Of a DNA stretch of 64,000 nt, positions 52,680 to 60,968 are shown piece by piece. The notes beneath the pieces are model-generated. The model ran no database searches, was not told the origin of the DNA, and was given only the letters and a program-made list of their open reading frames with translations. Location of the stretch: NCBI GenBank assembly GCA_029232285.1, contig JAOXFI010000015.1, positions 1 through 64,000 on the forward strand, given 5' to 3'. Made by a program: the position numbers and the translations under genes. Within the stretch, counting starts at the first letter, position 1. The number at the start of each line of letters is the position of its first letter. The stretch comes from Agmasoma carcini (nom. nud.) (taxonomy: Eukaryota; Microsporidia; Thelohaniidae).

Positions 52680-52979
52680 TTAAAAATCAACTCCTTGAAT
52701 TTTCAACTCGTCTAAGCTCCAATCTTCGTATGTACCATCAGGGAAGTACCTCCTTATTATATATGGCAATGCCCTACTGACTAATTCTATATTTGCTATT
52801 TTGATTGGGTCAGTTTCATTGCCAATATCAATCATTGGTCTAGCCCCATGGCTTATTTGAGTTGCACGAGTCCCAATTATCTTAGCATATTCATATTTAG
52901 ATATTTTATCATCTGTTTCTCTGTTTTCATTATCAATTCGTAGATTCTTTATCGTTCTTGTATCAATTACATCTGACAT
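52680..52979 (-). CDS. RPB6: RPB6 (RPABC2), shared RNA polymerase subunit
   Basis: Rpb6 is the omega-like subunit common to RNA polymerases I, II and III. The 99-aa sequence has KYEYAKIIGTRATQISHGARPMID (compare 'KyErarilGtRAlQIamnApvmv'), ETDPIKIANIEL, and RALPYIIRRYFPDGTYEDWSLDEL, an almost perfect match to the family's IRRYLPDGsyEDW. The acidic N-terminal extension of yeast and human Rpb6 is trimmed. The ATG follows aaaattttcc. Confidence 0.97.
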   Translation of the reverse strand: MSDVIDTRTIKNLRIDNENRETDDKISKYEYAKIIGTRATQISHGARPMIDIGNETDPIKIANIELVSRALPYIIRRYFPDGTYEDWSLDELKIQGVDF

Positions 52980-52990
52980 GGAAAATTTTG
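52980..52990 (-). promoter_or_regulatory. AAATTT-like start signal of RPB6
   Basis: Minus strand caaaattttcc directly before ATG. Confidence 0.5.
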
Positions 52991-53362
52991 CTACATTTTA
53001 TTTTATTATTGGTAAGAAAAATTGTTAAAGAATTGGTAAAAATTAAACATTATTGGTGGGAAGGTTTATACTATGAGAATATCAGTAGAGGTGTTGATGA
53101 ATAGCTAAAATATTGATATATATATATTTACAGTAATATCAATAATCTAACTTACAATAATAAATATATTTTAAATTTTATAGTTTTTATCATTATTTTT
53201 TATCTATTGATAACCTTTGATACGTTATTACCATCCTAATATTTATTTATACAATGCCTATCCATCCTTAACATGTTTCTAAACGTATATAATTCTAAAA
53301 TAATATTTTTATATTCAATGCCTTTGCTTATTTGTTAAAGTTTTTTTGTTAATTTTTTCCCA
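52991..53362. other. Divergent intergenic region
   Basis: About 370 bp separating RPB6 (minus) from RET2 (plus). AT-rich. Besides the start signals at the two ends (ttttttccca-ATG for RET2), no feature is seen. Confidence 0.4.
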
Positions 53363-54544
53363 ATGATTTTAGGGTCACTCGCAATCAATGAAATAACAGA
53401 AGAACAAGCTTTTAGATCTACAAACCCTTTGACTTTGTCCAAAATCAATTACTTTCTAACTGAATTCATCAATGAGTCAAAAAACGAAGAAGGTATAGTT
53501 GAAAAAGACACTTATTACTACATTTACAAAACTTTTAATTCTTTTAAAGTGGCTTTGTTAACAACTAAGGACTTTCTTATACACGAAGGAAGAGAAATGC
53601 TAAATTTCACTGAAAAATATCAAATCAAAGACATATATGACATCCTTTTCATAGTAGATGAACTTATAAACGAATCAGGTCCTATTTTATTCGATATTGA
53701 TCAAGTTTTAAGCTTAGAGAGCCAAGAAGAAAAAATATATGAAATGATGCTCAAAAACAAGGCAGTTGAACAAAAACTAAGAGAAAAGGAACAAAAGCTA
53801 CAACTATTAAATATACAGAACAACATTTCTATCCCTAAGCCTGTAGTAAAAAAAACACTTAAAAAATCAGATAAACCAATTTTGATTTTGATAAGTGAAA
53901 AATTAAGTCTAAAAATAAACAAAGAAAACGAAATCTTAGAAAGAAGCTTAGATGGGAATGTATCAATGGTAATATATGAACAAGAATATAAAGATGTTGT
54001 TCTTGAAATGTCATATGAGAAGGGCAAGAATTGTAAAGCTAATCCTAACCTTGATGTTGAATATTTAAGACAAAACAAGTTCAAATCTACAAAAGAGAGA
54101 AGCATAGGCAAGATCATACCATTGCTTAGGTGGAAAGGAACAATAAAAACCTTACCAATTGAAATTGACTTCTGGGAAGATGAAGATGATGGTTGTTACG
54201 TAAATACACTTGAATTTGTAGCTAATAAGAATATTGAAAATACGAAGATTTTTTTTTATAAAGAGAATTTAGGAGACTATGAAGTTAGTGAAAATTTGAT
54301 TGAAATGGGAAATACACTTTGTTGGAACATAGGCAATTTAGCTAAGGGGGATAAGAAGGTTTTAGACATTAAAGTAGTCTCTAATGAAGAGAATAATGTG
54401 TTTCCTATTGATCTTACCTATAAAAGTAGTGATTTATCTTCTAAAATTGCTATCAAGGGTGCTTATGTAAATGATGAGAGTACAGATGACTATGAAGTGA
54501 GAAAAAGTGTTAATGTTGAATCTTTTAGGATTCTTAATGAATAA
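53363..54544 (+). CDS. RET2: Coatomer delta subunit (delta-COP)
   Basis: Delta-COP is part of the COPI coat for Golgi-to-ER transport. The 393-aa protein starts with a longin-like domain (residues 1-135; KDTYYYIYKTFNSFKVALLTTK, and QIKDIYDILFIVDELI). The delta-COP signature VLSLESQEEKIYEMMLKNKAVEQKLRE follows (compare yeast 'yLsMESHEErIqEiieRNKeiEa'). A short linker leads to the C-terminal mu-homology domain, with LPIEIDFWEDEDDGCYVNTLEF matching 'fPl.inCWp....g..v..Ey'. It is about 150 residues shorter than yeast Ret2, with the linker lost. uS19 starts 56 bases downstream. Confidence 0.85.
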   Translation: MILGSLAINEITEEQAFRSTNPLTLSKINYFLTEFINESKNEEGIVEKDTYYYIYKTFNSFKVALLTTKDFLIHEGREMLNFTEKYQIKDIYDILFIVDELINESGPILFDIDQVLSLESQEEKIYEMMLKNKAVEQKLREKEQKLQLLNIQNNISIPKPVVKKTLKKSDKPILILISEKLSLKINKENEILERSLDGNVSMVIYEQEYKDVVLEMSYEKGKNCKANPNLDVEYLRQNKFKSTKERSIGKIIPLLRWKGTIKTLPIEIDFWEDEDDGCYVNTLEFVANKNIENTKIFFYKENLGDYEVSENLIEMGNTLCWNIGNLAKGDKKVLDIKVVSNEENNVFPIDLTYKSSDLSSKIAIKGAYVNDESTDDYEVRKSVNVESFRILNE

Positions 54545-54587
54545 ACTTTTGAATGAAAGTATTTTTATAAAATATAAAATTTTGTAT

Positions 54588-54600
54588 AAAAATTTTTACC
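54588..54600 (+). promoter_or_regulatory. AAATTT-like start signal of the uS19 gene
   Basis: aaaaatttttacc directly before ATGG. Confidence 0.5.
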
Positions 54601-55038
54601 ATGGCAATTGCACAGCAAGATAAAAACAGAGCCTTTAGAACATTTAAATATCGAGGATTTGACTTAGAAGAGCTAAATAAGATGTCATACTCTGAATTTT
54701 CCAAACTATGCAGGTCAAACGAGAGAAGACACTTACTTAGAGGTGTTACTACTTATGAGTTAGATTTCTATAAGAAGTGCCAAGAGTATATTAAAAAGAA
54801 GGCACCAGGAGTCAAGCAAGATCCTATTAAGACTAAGGAAGTGAATGTTGTTATTACGCCTGATATAATTGGAGCATGTGCTGCTGTTTATAATGGAAAT
54901 AACTATATTTTGGTTGAGTTGAAGTTTGAAATGGTTGGCTTAAAATTGAAGGAGTTTATTTCATCAAAGTCTATTTGCAAGCACGGTAAGGCTGGTTTCG
55001 CTGCTGCCAATGCATCTAATTACATTCCTCTTAAATAA
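54601..55038 (+). CDS. RPS15: 40S ribosomal protein uS19 (S15)
   Basis: uS19 sits at the head of the small ribosomal subunit near the decoding site. The 145-aa protein has the eukaryotic N-terminal part (RAFRTFKYRGFDLEELNKMS, compare 'rtFrkFtyrGvdLdqLldms') and KTKEVNVVITPDIIGACAAVYNGNNYILVELKFEMVGLKLKEF. It ends in KHGKAGFAAANASNYIPLK (compare 'KHgrpGigathSSrfiPLK'). Length is normal. No intron is required at the 5' end, although microsporidian ribosomal protein genes are the usual site for one. Confidence 0.95.
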   Translation: MAIAQQDKNRAFRTFKYRGFDLEELNKMSYSEFSKLCRSNERRHLLRGVTTYELDFYKKCQEYIKKKAPGVKQDPIKTKEVNVVITPDIIGACAAVYNGNNYILVELKFEMVGLKLKEFISSKSICKHGKAGFAAANASNYIPLK

Positions 55039-55314
55039 AGATTTAATTTTTAGCAATTTTTATAACAATAAAGATTTTAGTATAAAATTTTTGATAAATA
55101 AATATATAAAATTAAGATAATATTATAAAACAGTTACTATATATAGTTTTCTACACCATTTTTAAAACTTTTCACATCAACTTGTAAATATTATTTACTA
55201 TTTATTTCCATAACAGTAAATAAAATTTTCATATTGATATAAAAACTTTGCAAATCGATATAAAAACGCTATATAAAATATTATATCACCTATTAAAACA
55301 ATACAAAAATTCTA

Positions 55315-56517
55315 TTAAATATTTTTAATATCTAAAGTTGAAACAAATCTACCAAACACTAGATACACAGTGTCTTTATTAAATGTGAGGCTATCAATAT
55401 TAGGCATTTTAATTTTCGAGTATGGAAATTTATCATAAGGTTTATAATTGCTTTTAATAATACGCAAGGAATTGTTACTAGACGATCCGTGTACGATATA
55501 ATCTTTATTATATGAAAAAGAACTAAGTTGTGATGGTATTTTTAAATTTGTATTGATGTCTTTGAATTCCTGATCAAGAACAAGAAGAGAATCCTCCATA
55601 GATATAAACAAAGACCTTGAATCAGTAAACAATCTCTTAAACTGGAATCTAAAATCAGAAGAATAGTTAGATATGAATGAAAGACAACTATCAAACTTAT
55701 GCACCTCCCCATTAGGCGTAAGCGCAAATACAAAACCATTAAAAACCGTAAAATCTTTAAACTTTCCTTTAAAGTGACCAATATTTTTAAAATTCTTATC
55801 AAAACAAAACAAAGCATCACCCAAAACATACAAAAACTCATCAGTTGATTCCATCTTCTTAATACAACCAGTCCCTTTTTTATAATCCAAACACGTCCCA
55901 CCATCTTTCAATTCCTTAATATAAGCATTCGTATCACTACTAAACAAAAGATGTTCATTGAAATATACACAATCACTAACCCTAAAAAGTTCAATCCTAA
56001 ATGTCTTAAATTTTTCAAATGTTTCAATAATATAAATCAAATTGAATGTATCAACAGCAATCGTGAAATCTTTAAATGTTTTTATGAATTTGATTCTACA
56101 CTTAGCAGAAAAAACATTTTTAGTGTATTTAAAGCTGATTTTCTTTACTGTACGCTTCATTTTATTATCAGGAACAGTTTCTTCTAACCATTCAGCATCC
56201 ACCTTTTCCATACTAGAATCTTCGGAATCAACCCAAGCCTCTTCTGAATTGGACTCAGATTCAACAGACTCACTAAAGTAATCATTATCACCTTTACAGC
56301 TGCTTGATTCAGATGAAGACATACACAAGTCACCATGTTCAGAAAATAATCCACAACTATCATCCAATGAGATACATTCACAAGAACCCTCATCATCACT
56401 CCCTTCACCACTTGAACCATAATAATTTTCATCAATTACAACGAATTCATCTTCACTGTTGATAGATGCATCATCACATTCAGTTGATTCAATATTCTCG
56501 TCTTTCATTTTTTTCAT
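55315..56517 (-). CDS. UTP18-like WD-repeat protein with acidic N-terminus
   Basis: A 400-aa protein. Residues 1-105 are highly acidic and Ser-rich. An EEAWVDSEDSSMEKVDAEWL box resembles the 'pAWvDedde' entry of Utp18. The rest is a propeller. The C-terminal blades NLKIPSQLSSFSYNKDYIVHGS followed by SLRIIKSNYKPYDKFPYSKIKMPNIDSLTFN fit the Utp18 pattern 'nL.T.itsl.FN.ds.ila..S..k..alRlvH.p...vf.NwP......g.v...aFs'. Utp18 is a component of the t-UTP/UTP-B part of the small-subunit processome. WD motifs are weak, so this rests on C-terminal pattern alone. tccc-ATG at the start. Confidence 0.5.
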   Translation of the reverse strand: MKKMKDENIESTECDDASINSEDEFVVIDENYYGSSGEGSDDEGSCECISLDDSCGLFSEHGDLCMSSSESSSCKGDNDYFSESVESESNSEEAWVDSEDSSMEKVDAEWLEETVPDNKMKRTVKKISFKYTKNVFSAKCRIKFIKTFKDFTIAVDTFNLIYIIETFEKFKTFRIELFRVSDCVYFNEHLLFSSDTNAYIKELKDGGTCLDYKKGTGCIKKMESTDEFLYVLGDALFCFDKNFKNIGHFKGKFKDFTVFNGFVFALTPNGEVHKFDSCLSFISNYSSDFRFQFKRLFTDSRSLFISMEDSLLVLDQEFKDINTNLKIPSQLSSFSYNKDYIVHGSSSNNSLRIIKSNYKPYDKFPYSKIKMPNIDSLTFNKDTVYLVFGRFVSTLDIKNI

Positions 56518-56656
56518 GGGAATTTTTACTTTTCAAAATTTAAATAAATTTGAAACCAATAAAAGGAATATGGGAAAATAGAATTAAAATAAAAAATTGT
56601 TAAATGTATTGAAAAAAACTATTTAATTTTTTTAAAAAATTAAGAAATAGAAAATT

Positions 56657-56728
56657 AGACCACGGTCGGAATCGAACCGACGACCAACTGGACTGGAATC
56701 AGACGCGCTACCACTGTGCCACGTAGTC
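56657..56728 (-). tRNA. tRNA-Trp (CCA)
   Basis: The acceptor GACTACG pairs with CGTGGTC (7 bp, one G-U). The D-arm is GCAC-AGTGGTA-GCGC. The T-arm GTCGG-TTCGATT-CCGAC is perfect. Counting fixed distances from both ends puts the anticodon loop at TTCCAGT, anticodon CCA (Trp). The anticodon stem is weak (three of five pairs), so a Gly(UCC) reading shifted by one was considered; that one does not pair at all. No intron. A T-run follows on the minus strand. Confidence 0.8.
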
Positions 56729-56885
56729 TAAAAATAAAATATTACTAATTTATAACATAAAAACATAATTTATTTGTATAAAATTATTTTATTTGTTCAC
56801 AATTATATTAAATTTCAATTTGCTATATTCTCTAACTATGTTTGATAATCAATAATATAAATGTTTATTTTTTCAGTTTTAAATT

Positions 56886-57701
56886 ATGGTAACTAAGAAA
56901 TATAAGAATGTATATGCTAAATATTTAAAAATGATTCTTTCTAATATAAATGAGATCAACTCAAAGGAATATAGAATATTTTATGAAAATTATAAATTCA
57001 ACACTCAATTTATTTACCTTCCTTGCTTAGTTGAGAATCTTGAAAAAATTGTGTATTTCAGCCATGACTTCAAATATGCTATAAAAGGAATCAAAAAGAG
57101 TGAATTTGATCATTGTAAAAATTTTATGAAATTATATGAGAAATACAAAATGGTCAATCCTGCAACGTTAATTCCTGCCCATCATGGAGTGTATGAAATT
57201 TTATTGGACAATAAAACTTATTATTATTTGGTGATGGATAATGTTTTTAGACAATTTAATTCAACCATTTATGACTTTAAAGGTTTGAATGTCAACCGAA
57301 GGATGCTTAAGGTCAATGGGTTTGAAAATTGGAACGGTAGATTTATAATTGGTAAGAATCTTTTAAAGAAAATAGAAAAAGATGTTGAATTTCTTAGATC
57401 ACTAGATTGTATAGATTATTCTCTTTTGGTATCTGATTGTATATTTATGAAGAGACATAAGTATATAAGCTCTATGAATAGCTTCCCTAACTTGCCTAGT
57501 CATAATACTTGTATTGTTGGCGTTGTTGATGTTCTAACTGTCTATGATGTATCAAAGATGTGCGAGAAGTGCATGTGTTTCTGCTTAAGACCAAATTCTT
57601 CAACAGCGAGTGCAGAAACATACAAAAACAGGTTTTTAGAGATGTGTAATAAAATTATAAAGGAGGATGATGAGGTTAATAATAATTACTTGCAAGAATA
57701 A
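56886..57701 (+). CDS. Minimal phosphatidylinositol phosphate kinase (PIPK)
   Basis: PIP kinases make PI(4,5)P2. The 271-aa protein follows the PIPK order: KYAIKGIKKSEF (lysine of the N-lobe), NPATLIPAHHGVYEI (compare 'NP.TLLp.fyGl..v'), YYLVMDNVF, then IYDFKGLNVNRR (compare 'yDLKGs...R'). DCIDYSLLVSDCIF (compare 'DYSLLvGi') and CIVGVVDVLTVYDVSKMCEK (compare 'igIIDiLt.y...K..E') follow. SSTASAETYKNRFLE at the end matches 'iSav.P..Ya.RF'. Fungal Mss4 is about 780 aa, and this is among the smallest versions imaginable. The specificity loop is not clear. Whether it makes PI4P or PI5P-derived lipid is not deducible. Confidence 0.75.
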   Translation: MVTKKYKNVYAKYLKMILSNINEINSKEYRIFYENYKFNTQFIYLPCLVENLEKIVYFSHDFKYAIKGIKKSEFDHCKNFMKLYEKYKMVNPATLIPAHHGVYEILLDNKTYYYLVMDNVFRQFNSTIYDFKGLNVNRRMLKVNGFENWNGRFIIGKNLLKKIEKDVEFLRSLDCIDYSLLVSDCIFMKRHKYISSMNSFPNLPSHNTCIVGVVDVLTVYDVSKMCEKCMCFCLRPNSSTASAETYKNRFLEMCNKIIKEDDEVNNNYLQE

Positions 57702-57720
57702 ATTTTTTAAAAAAATTTTA

Positions 57721-57733
57721 AAAATTTTGACCA
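57721..57733 (+). promoter_or_regulatory. AAATTT-like start signal of the uL24 gene
   Basis: aaaattttgacca directly before ATG, within the 32-base gap after the PIPK stop. Confidence 0.5.
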
Positions 57734-58153
57734 ATGTATACTTCAAGAACTTCAAGAAAGACTTCGACCAAAAGAAGTAAGCAAAGAAAGAGAAGATTCA
57801 ATGCTACTCAACAAGAGAGAAGACAAATGATGTCATCTAGACTATCTAATGATCTCAGAAAGGAGTACAACGTAAAGACATTCCCTATAGTGTGTGGTGA
57901 TGAAGTTAAGATTGTGGCTGGAGCACATTCCGGTAAGACATCAGTGATCGAAGGTGTCATTAGAGATAGATATCTTGTTTCTCTTAAGGATGTGACCTAT
58001 GCTAAGGGTAATGGTTCTATTGTTCCAGTAAAGATTGATCCTTCTAATTTAATGGTTACAAAGTTGAATATGACTAATGATGACAGAGTTAAGGCTATGA
58101 CCAAGAGACAAGAGACCTATAAAAAGTCTGCCATGAGATTTGCAGCCAATTAA
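57734..58153 (+). CDS. RPL26: 60S ribosomal protein uL24 (L26)
   Basis: uL24 binds 23S-like rRNA at the exit tunnel of the large subunit. The 139-aa protein starts with a Ser/Lys/Arg-rich tail (STKRSKQRKRRFNATQQERR, compare 'RSKnRKrhFnAPSHiRR'). Then come LSNDLRKEYNVKTFPIVCGDEVKIVAGAHSGKTSVIEGVIRDRYLVSLKDVTYAKGNG (compare 'mSspLsKELRqKYnVRSmPiRkdDEVqVvrGhykG.qGkVvqVyRkk'), the KOW motif, and a VPVKIDPSNLMVTKLNM segment. Full family length. Immediately follows the PIPK gene. Confidence 0.95.
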   Translation: MYTSRTSRKTSTKRSKQRKRRFNATQQERRQMMSSRLSNDLRKEYNVKTFPIVCGDEVKIVAGAHSGKTSVIEGVIRDRYLVSLKDVTYAKGNGSIVPVKIDPSNLMVTKLNMTNDDRVKAMTKRQETYKKSAMRFAAN

Positions 58154-58499
58154 AAAATTTACTTAATTTTTAAAATTTTCGTATTTTTTCGTTAAAAAAT
58201 GAATTTATAGATAATATCTATAAATGTAATAGAGTATGATTTATTGATTTGATATTAACTTAATAGTTATTTTCAAAAAAATATAATCCTTTTATTGATG
58301 CAGAATGGAATATTTTTATTTATGAAAAATTGAATTATAGCAGGCACTGAACTGTTATACTTTAATTTAAGTTATAATAACAAGTTTTTTATCTAATATT
58401 CTTGTTTAGACAAAAAAACAATATCAATTGAAAACAACTACTGTAATTTTCAACAATTAGTCTTTAATATCAGTCAACCTAGAAAAACCGAACTACTCC

Positions 58500-58890
58500 A
58501 AGTAAAATCAAGTAATAATAATCAATATGGAATGTAAAAGGGAAGGATAATGCCCGTACAATTAATCGTGCTTTGGCAGTAAATAAAAATTTTTTGATTG
58601 CCATGGTAACAATAAGACATCATACTATCTTGTAGCTGGGCTTAATTCTATAAGCAACCTAACCCGCTTATATCTTTATGAGGTGGCCCTTCCCTGCCAA
58701 TATAAAGAAGAGATGCCTGTCTATCTTTAGCTAGTTAGAATGAACAAGGTTATCTGTAACCGCCACGCCACTGCTTTAGCCCAATTAGCCATTGCTTCCA
58801 ACCCTACCACGGGGGTGTATGGACTCTTACAGGGCTTTGATAATTGTAATCACGTCTAGTAATTCATTTTCTTTCCTCTACTACGTACAA
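58500..58890 (-). repeat. Dispersed non-coding repeat, copy 4 (GC-richer copy)
   Basis: An island of clearly higher GC than its surroundings (for example 58760-58830). Read on the minus strand it starts near cacccccgtggtagggttggaagcaatgg, runs through ctaaagcagtggcgtggcggtt, cagataaccttgttcattctaactagctaaagatagac, aattaagcccagctacaa and ccaaagcacgattaattg, and ends near 58550. The same blocks, in the same order but more AT-rich, recur at 24.5, 27.4 and 60.1 kb. No open frame crosses it on either strand. Whether it is a mobile element remnant, an LTR-like piece or an RNA gene cannot be told. Confidence 0.7.
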
Positions 58891-58934
58891 ATACCTATAT
58901 ATTTATCATCTCAAAATCATTAATTTCAATATAT

Positions 58935-59570
58935 TTATTTCTTTCTCTGCAACAAACACTTAACCTTGTTAAATCTACGCTTAATATCCTCCGTATATTC
59001 TCCAAGATCAGCTTCAGATAAATTTGACAATCTATTAGAAATTTGTTCTCTCTGTTTATTTACATCAAACGACTCACTTATCAAGCTAGAAACCTTCTCT
59101 CTATCAACAAGCTCTAATTTAAGCAATATCTCAACTATAGACAAAACTAGATTCGGGTTCTTATCTAAAAGCTCATTAAGCTGTGATGGCTGATCAACTG
59201 CCATCTTTTTAAGATACTCCATGACAGACTTAAGATAATTATCATCCATAGAATCAATCACATTCAATAATGTATCAATAGGAAGCGGCTTCACTTCATT
59301 AGTACTGGCTTTCTCAGGCATATCATTCTCGGCATAGTTTATTTTTACAGGTCGTCCACAGAATGATATTTTAAGCTGTCTCATAGCCGTTTCTGCTATT
59401 AAAGGACTCTCATATTCACAAAAACCATATCCTTTTGATTTCCCAGTAGCCTTATCTATAATCATCCTAAAAGAAACAACTTTACCAACTGTGCTTAACT
59501 CTTTAATCAAATCAGCTTCAGGTGTATCAAAAGGAATGTTACACACAAAAACACTACATCCTTTCTTCAT
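58935..59570 (-). CDS. RNA15: RNA15/CstF-64-like mRNA 3'-end processing factor
   Basis: Rna15 (CstF-64) recognises sequence near poly(A) sites in the cleavage factor complex. The 211-aa protein has one RRM at the start (RNP2 VFVCNI, about 7-12; RNP1 KGYGFCEY, 46-53). A hinge region follows (about 110-165; LLNVIDSMDDNYLKSVMEYLKKMAVDQPSQLNELLDKNPNL), compare CstF-64 'l...lp.eqm.elm.qmk......p..ar.lLlqNPqL'. A short C-terminal helix, probably the Pcf11-binding part, ends it. The frame is open a further 31 codons upstream, but the ATG at 59570, with aaaaaatttacc-ATGAAG, is the likely start, since the extra part would overlap the HIT gene. Confidence 0.8.
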   Translation of the reverse strand: MKKGCSVFVCNIPFDTPEADLIKELSTVGKVVSFRMIIDKATGKSKGYGFCEYESPLIAETAMRQLKISFCGRPVKINYAENDMPEKASTNEVKPLPIDTLLNVIDSMDDNYLKSVMEYLKKMAVDQPSQLNELLDKNPNLVLSIVEILLKLELVDREKVSSLISESFDVNKQREQISNRLSNLSEADLGEYTEDIKRRFNKVKCLLQRKK

Positions 59571-59598
59571 GGTAAATTTTTTCAAAAAGTAAAATAAA

Positions 59599-60006
59599 TT
59601 AATTTCTTTTATTTTCAAACCTTTGTTTAACATCTTTAACCAATTCATTATATTGTTCATCACTAAGTTTTAGTGCTTCAGGATTATCTAAACTAAATTT
59701 TCCACTTTCATTGGCCTCGATAAGGTGAAAATGTAAATGTTTGATGATCTGTCCATTTACATTATTGTTAAGAACGTTGTAGCTCGTCATACCCAATAGG
59801 TTTGCTACCTTGTGAATATCTTGAATAACACTTGTAAGTAAAGCAGGAGGGGTTACATGTAAATATTTATGATGATCTTTGATTATGAATAGAAGATGAC
59901 ATGTACTGTGTGGATATCTATCTACAATAGCATATACGTGATCACTTTCATATACAATATTATCTTTAACATTCTTAAGCTTACAGAATAAACAATCTTC
60001 TGACAT
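59599..60006 (-). CDS. HIT-family nucleotide hydrolase (HINT/HNT1-like)
   Basis: HINT proteins cleave adenosine phosphoramidates. The 135-aa sequence has CLFCK with the zinc pair C5/C8, VDRYPHSTCHLLFI, and the histidine triad KHLHFHLI (H90, H92, H94). The triad is complete and is followed by a short C-terminal helix. Length matches the family. It lies 28 bases upstream of the RNA15 gene on the same strand. Confidence 0.9.
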   Translation of the reverse strand: MSEDCLFCKLKNVKDNIVYESDHVYAIVDRYPHSTCHLLFIIKDHHKYLHVTPPALLTSVIQDIHKVANLLGMTSYNVLNNNVNGQIIKHLHFHLIEANESGKFSLDNPEALKLSDEQYNELVKDVKQRFENKRN

Positions 60007-60059
60007 GCAAATTTTTTTATAAATTTATTTAATAGATTCAAAATATGATTTTAAGGTTT

Positions 60060-60300
60060 ATAATTTATTCTGTGATGGGTCTAAACCTCTATGTGGTATG
60101 ATGTTGAAATTTTAGAATATCAGAGGTTAGGGTTAAAGTAGGACAGTGGAATAAAGATATAAGTTATGTGGTGGTATCTTTATGGTATTATGTTTTTGTT
60201 GTCATTTTTATCAAAACACGATAAGTGTTATATTGCTATCCATTTCTTCTGTTGATATGTTCTGGGTTTTTACATGTTGGTCGGTTTTTAATAAATATTA
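60060..60300 (+). repeat. Dispersed non-coding repeat, copy 5
   Basis: Contains atcagaggttagggttaaagtaggacagtgg, ggtggtatctttatggtatt and caaaacacgataagtgttatattgctatcc. The 16-mer aaaacacgataagtgt (60213-60228) is identical to that at 27678-27693. The middle part seen in copies 3 and 4 is missing here, so this copy is deleted internally. The open frame at 60225-60446 is accidental. Confidence 0.6.
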
Positions 60301-60968
60301 ATTTTGGTCTTCTTGTAGGAATTGTGATAAAGATGAATATAAATAAATCATTGTTGCTCTGCTTTTTGACGGTTTTTATAAGAAAATATGATTTGTTAGC
60401 TAACGAAATAATTAAATTTATTAATATGGTGTGTTTAATACCATAAGTTCTAACATGGGATAAGATGGTGACGAATTACGTATAAATCTAATAAACATCA
60501 CATTGTTAATTTTTTTTCTAAACCCTAGTGTAACTCTGTTATTCAGGAATGAAAGAAGTAGGGAATAGTGAAATAATTAAAAAATGTGCTGAAAGATGTT
60601 GATTCAAGCAGAAATACCAATAATAACAAGACAAATAATAGTAAAAGCTAAGTAACCTTTTAATATTTTATTATAAAGGTTCAACAACCTCAAGATCAGA
60701 CATATGTACAATAATGTTAATTATAAGTAATAATATTCTCGTTAAAAAGACTGTAAGTAATATTTAATTCACCATTATTTATATTTGAACATCAATAGCT
60801 CAAAATGTAATAATGATGACTCTTTTTTATACTTTAATTTATTATGACTTACTTTAATATATCAAACAACAGGTGTGCGAAATAATGAAATATTTGTTTT
60901 TAGAATGAATCATCTCGAAATAAAATTATTTTTTTTATTTTTAAGAAAAAAATTATTCTAAATTTTCA
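60301..60968. other. AT-rich intergenic stretch
   Basis: About 670 bp, no gene recognised. The TRM4 start is reached through ttctaaattttca-ATGG. Confidence 0.4.

Noticed and set aside
53701..54117. 138-codon open frame antisense to delta-COP
   Set aside because: It lies wholly inside the well-supported RET2 gene and has Ser/Phe/Leu-rich antisense composition; no start signal or motif.
58500..58890. GC-rich island as SRP RNA, RNase P RNA or an rRNA piece
   Set aside because: None of the conserved core words of these RNAs could be placed in order, and related blocks recur at other loci, which fits a dispersed repeat better.
60225..60446. 73-codon plus-strand frame
   Set aside because: It starts within a dispersed-repeat copy, has no homologous counterpart in the other copies and no start signal.
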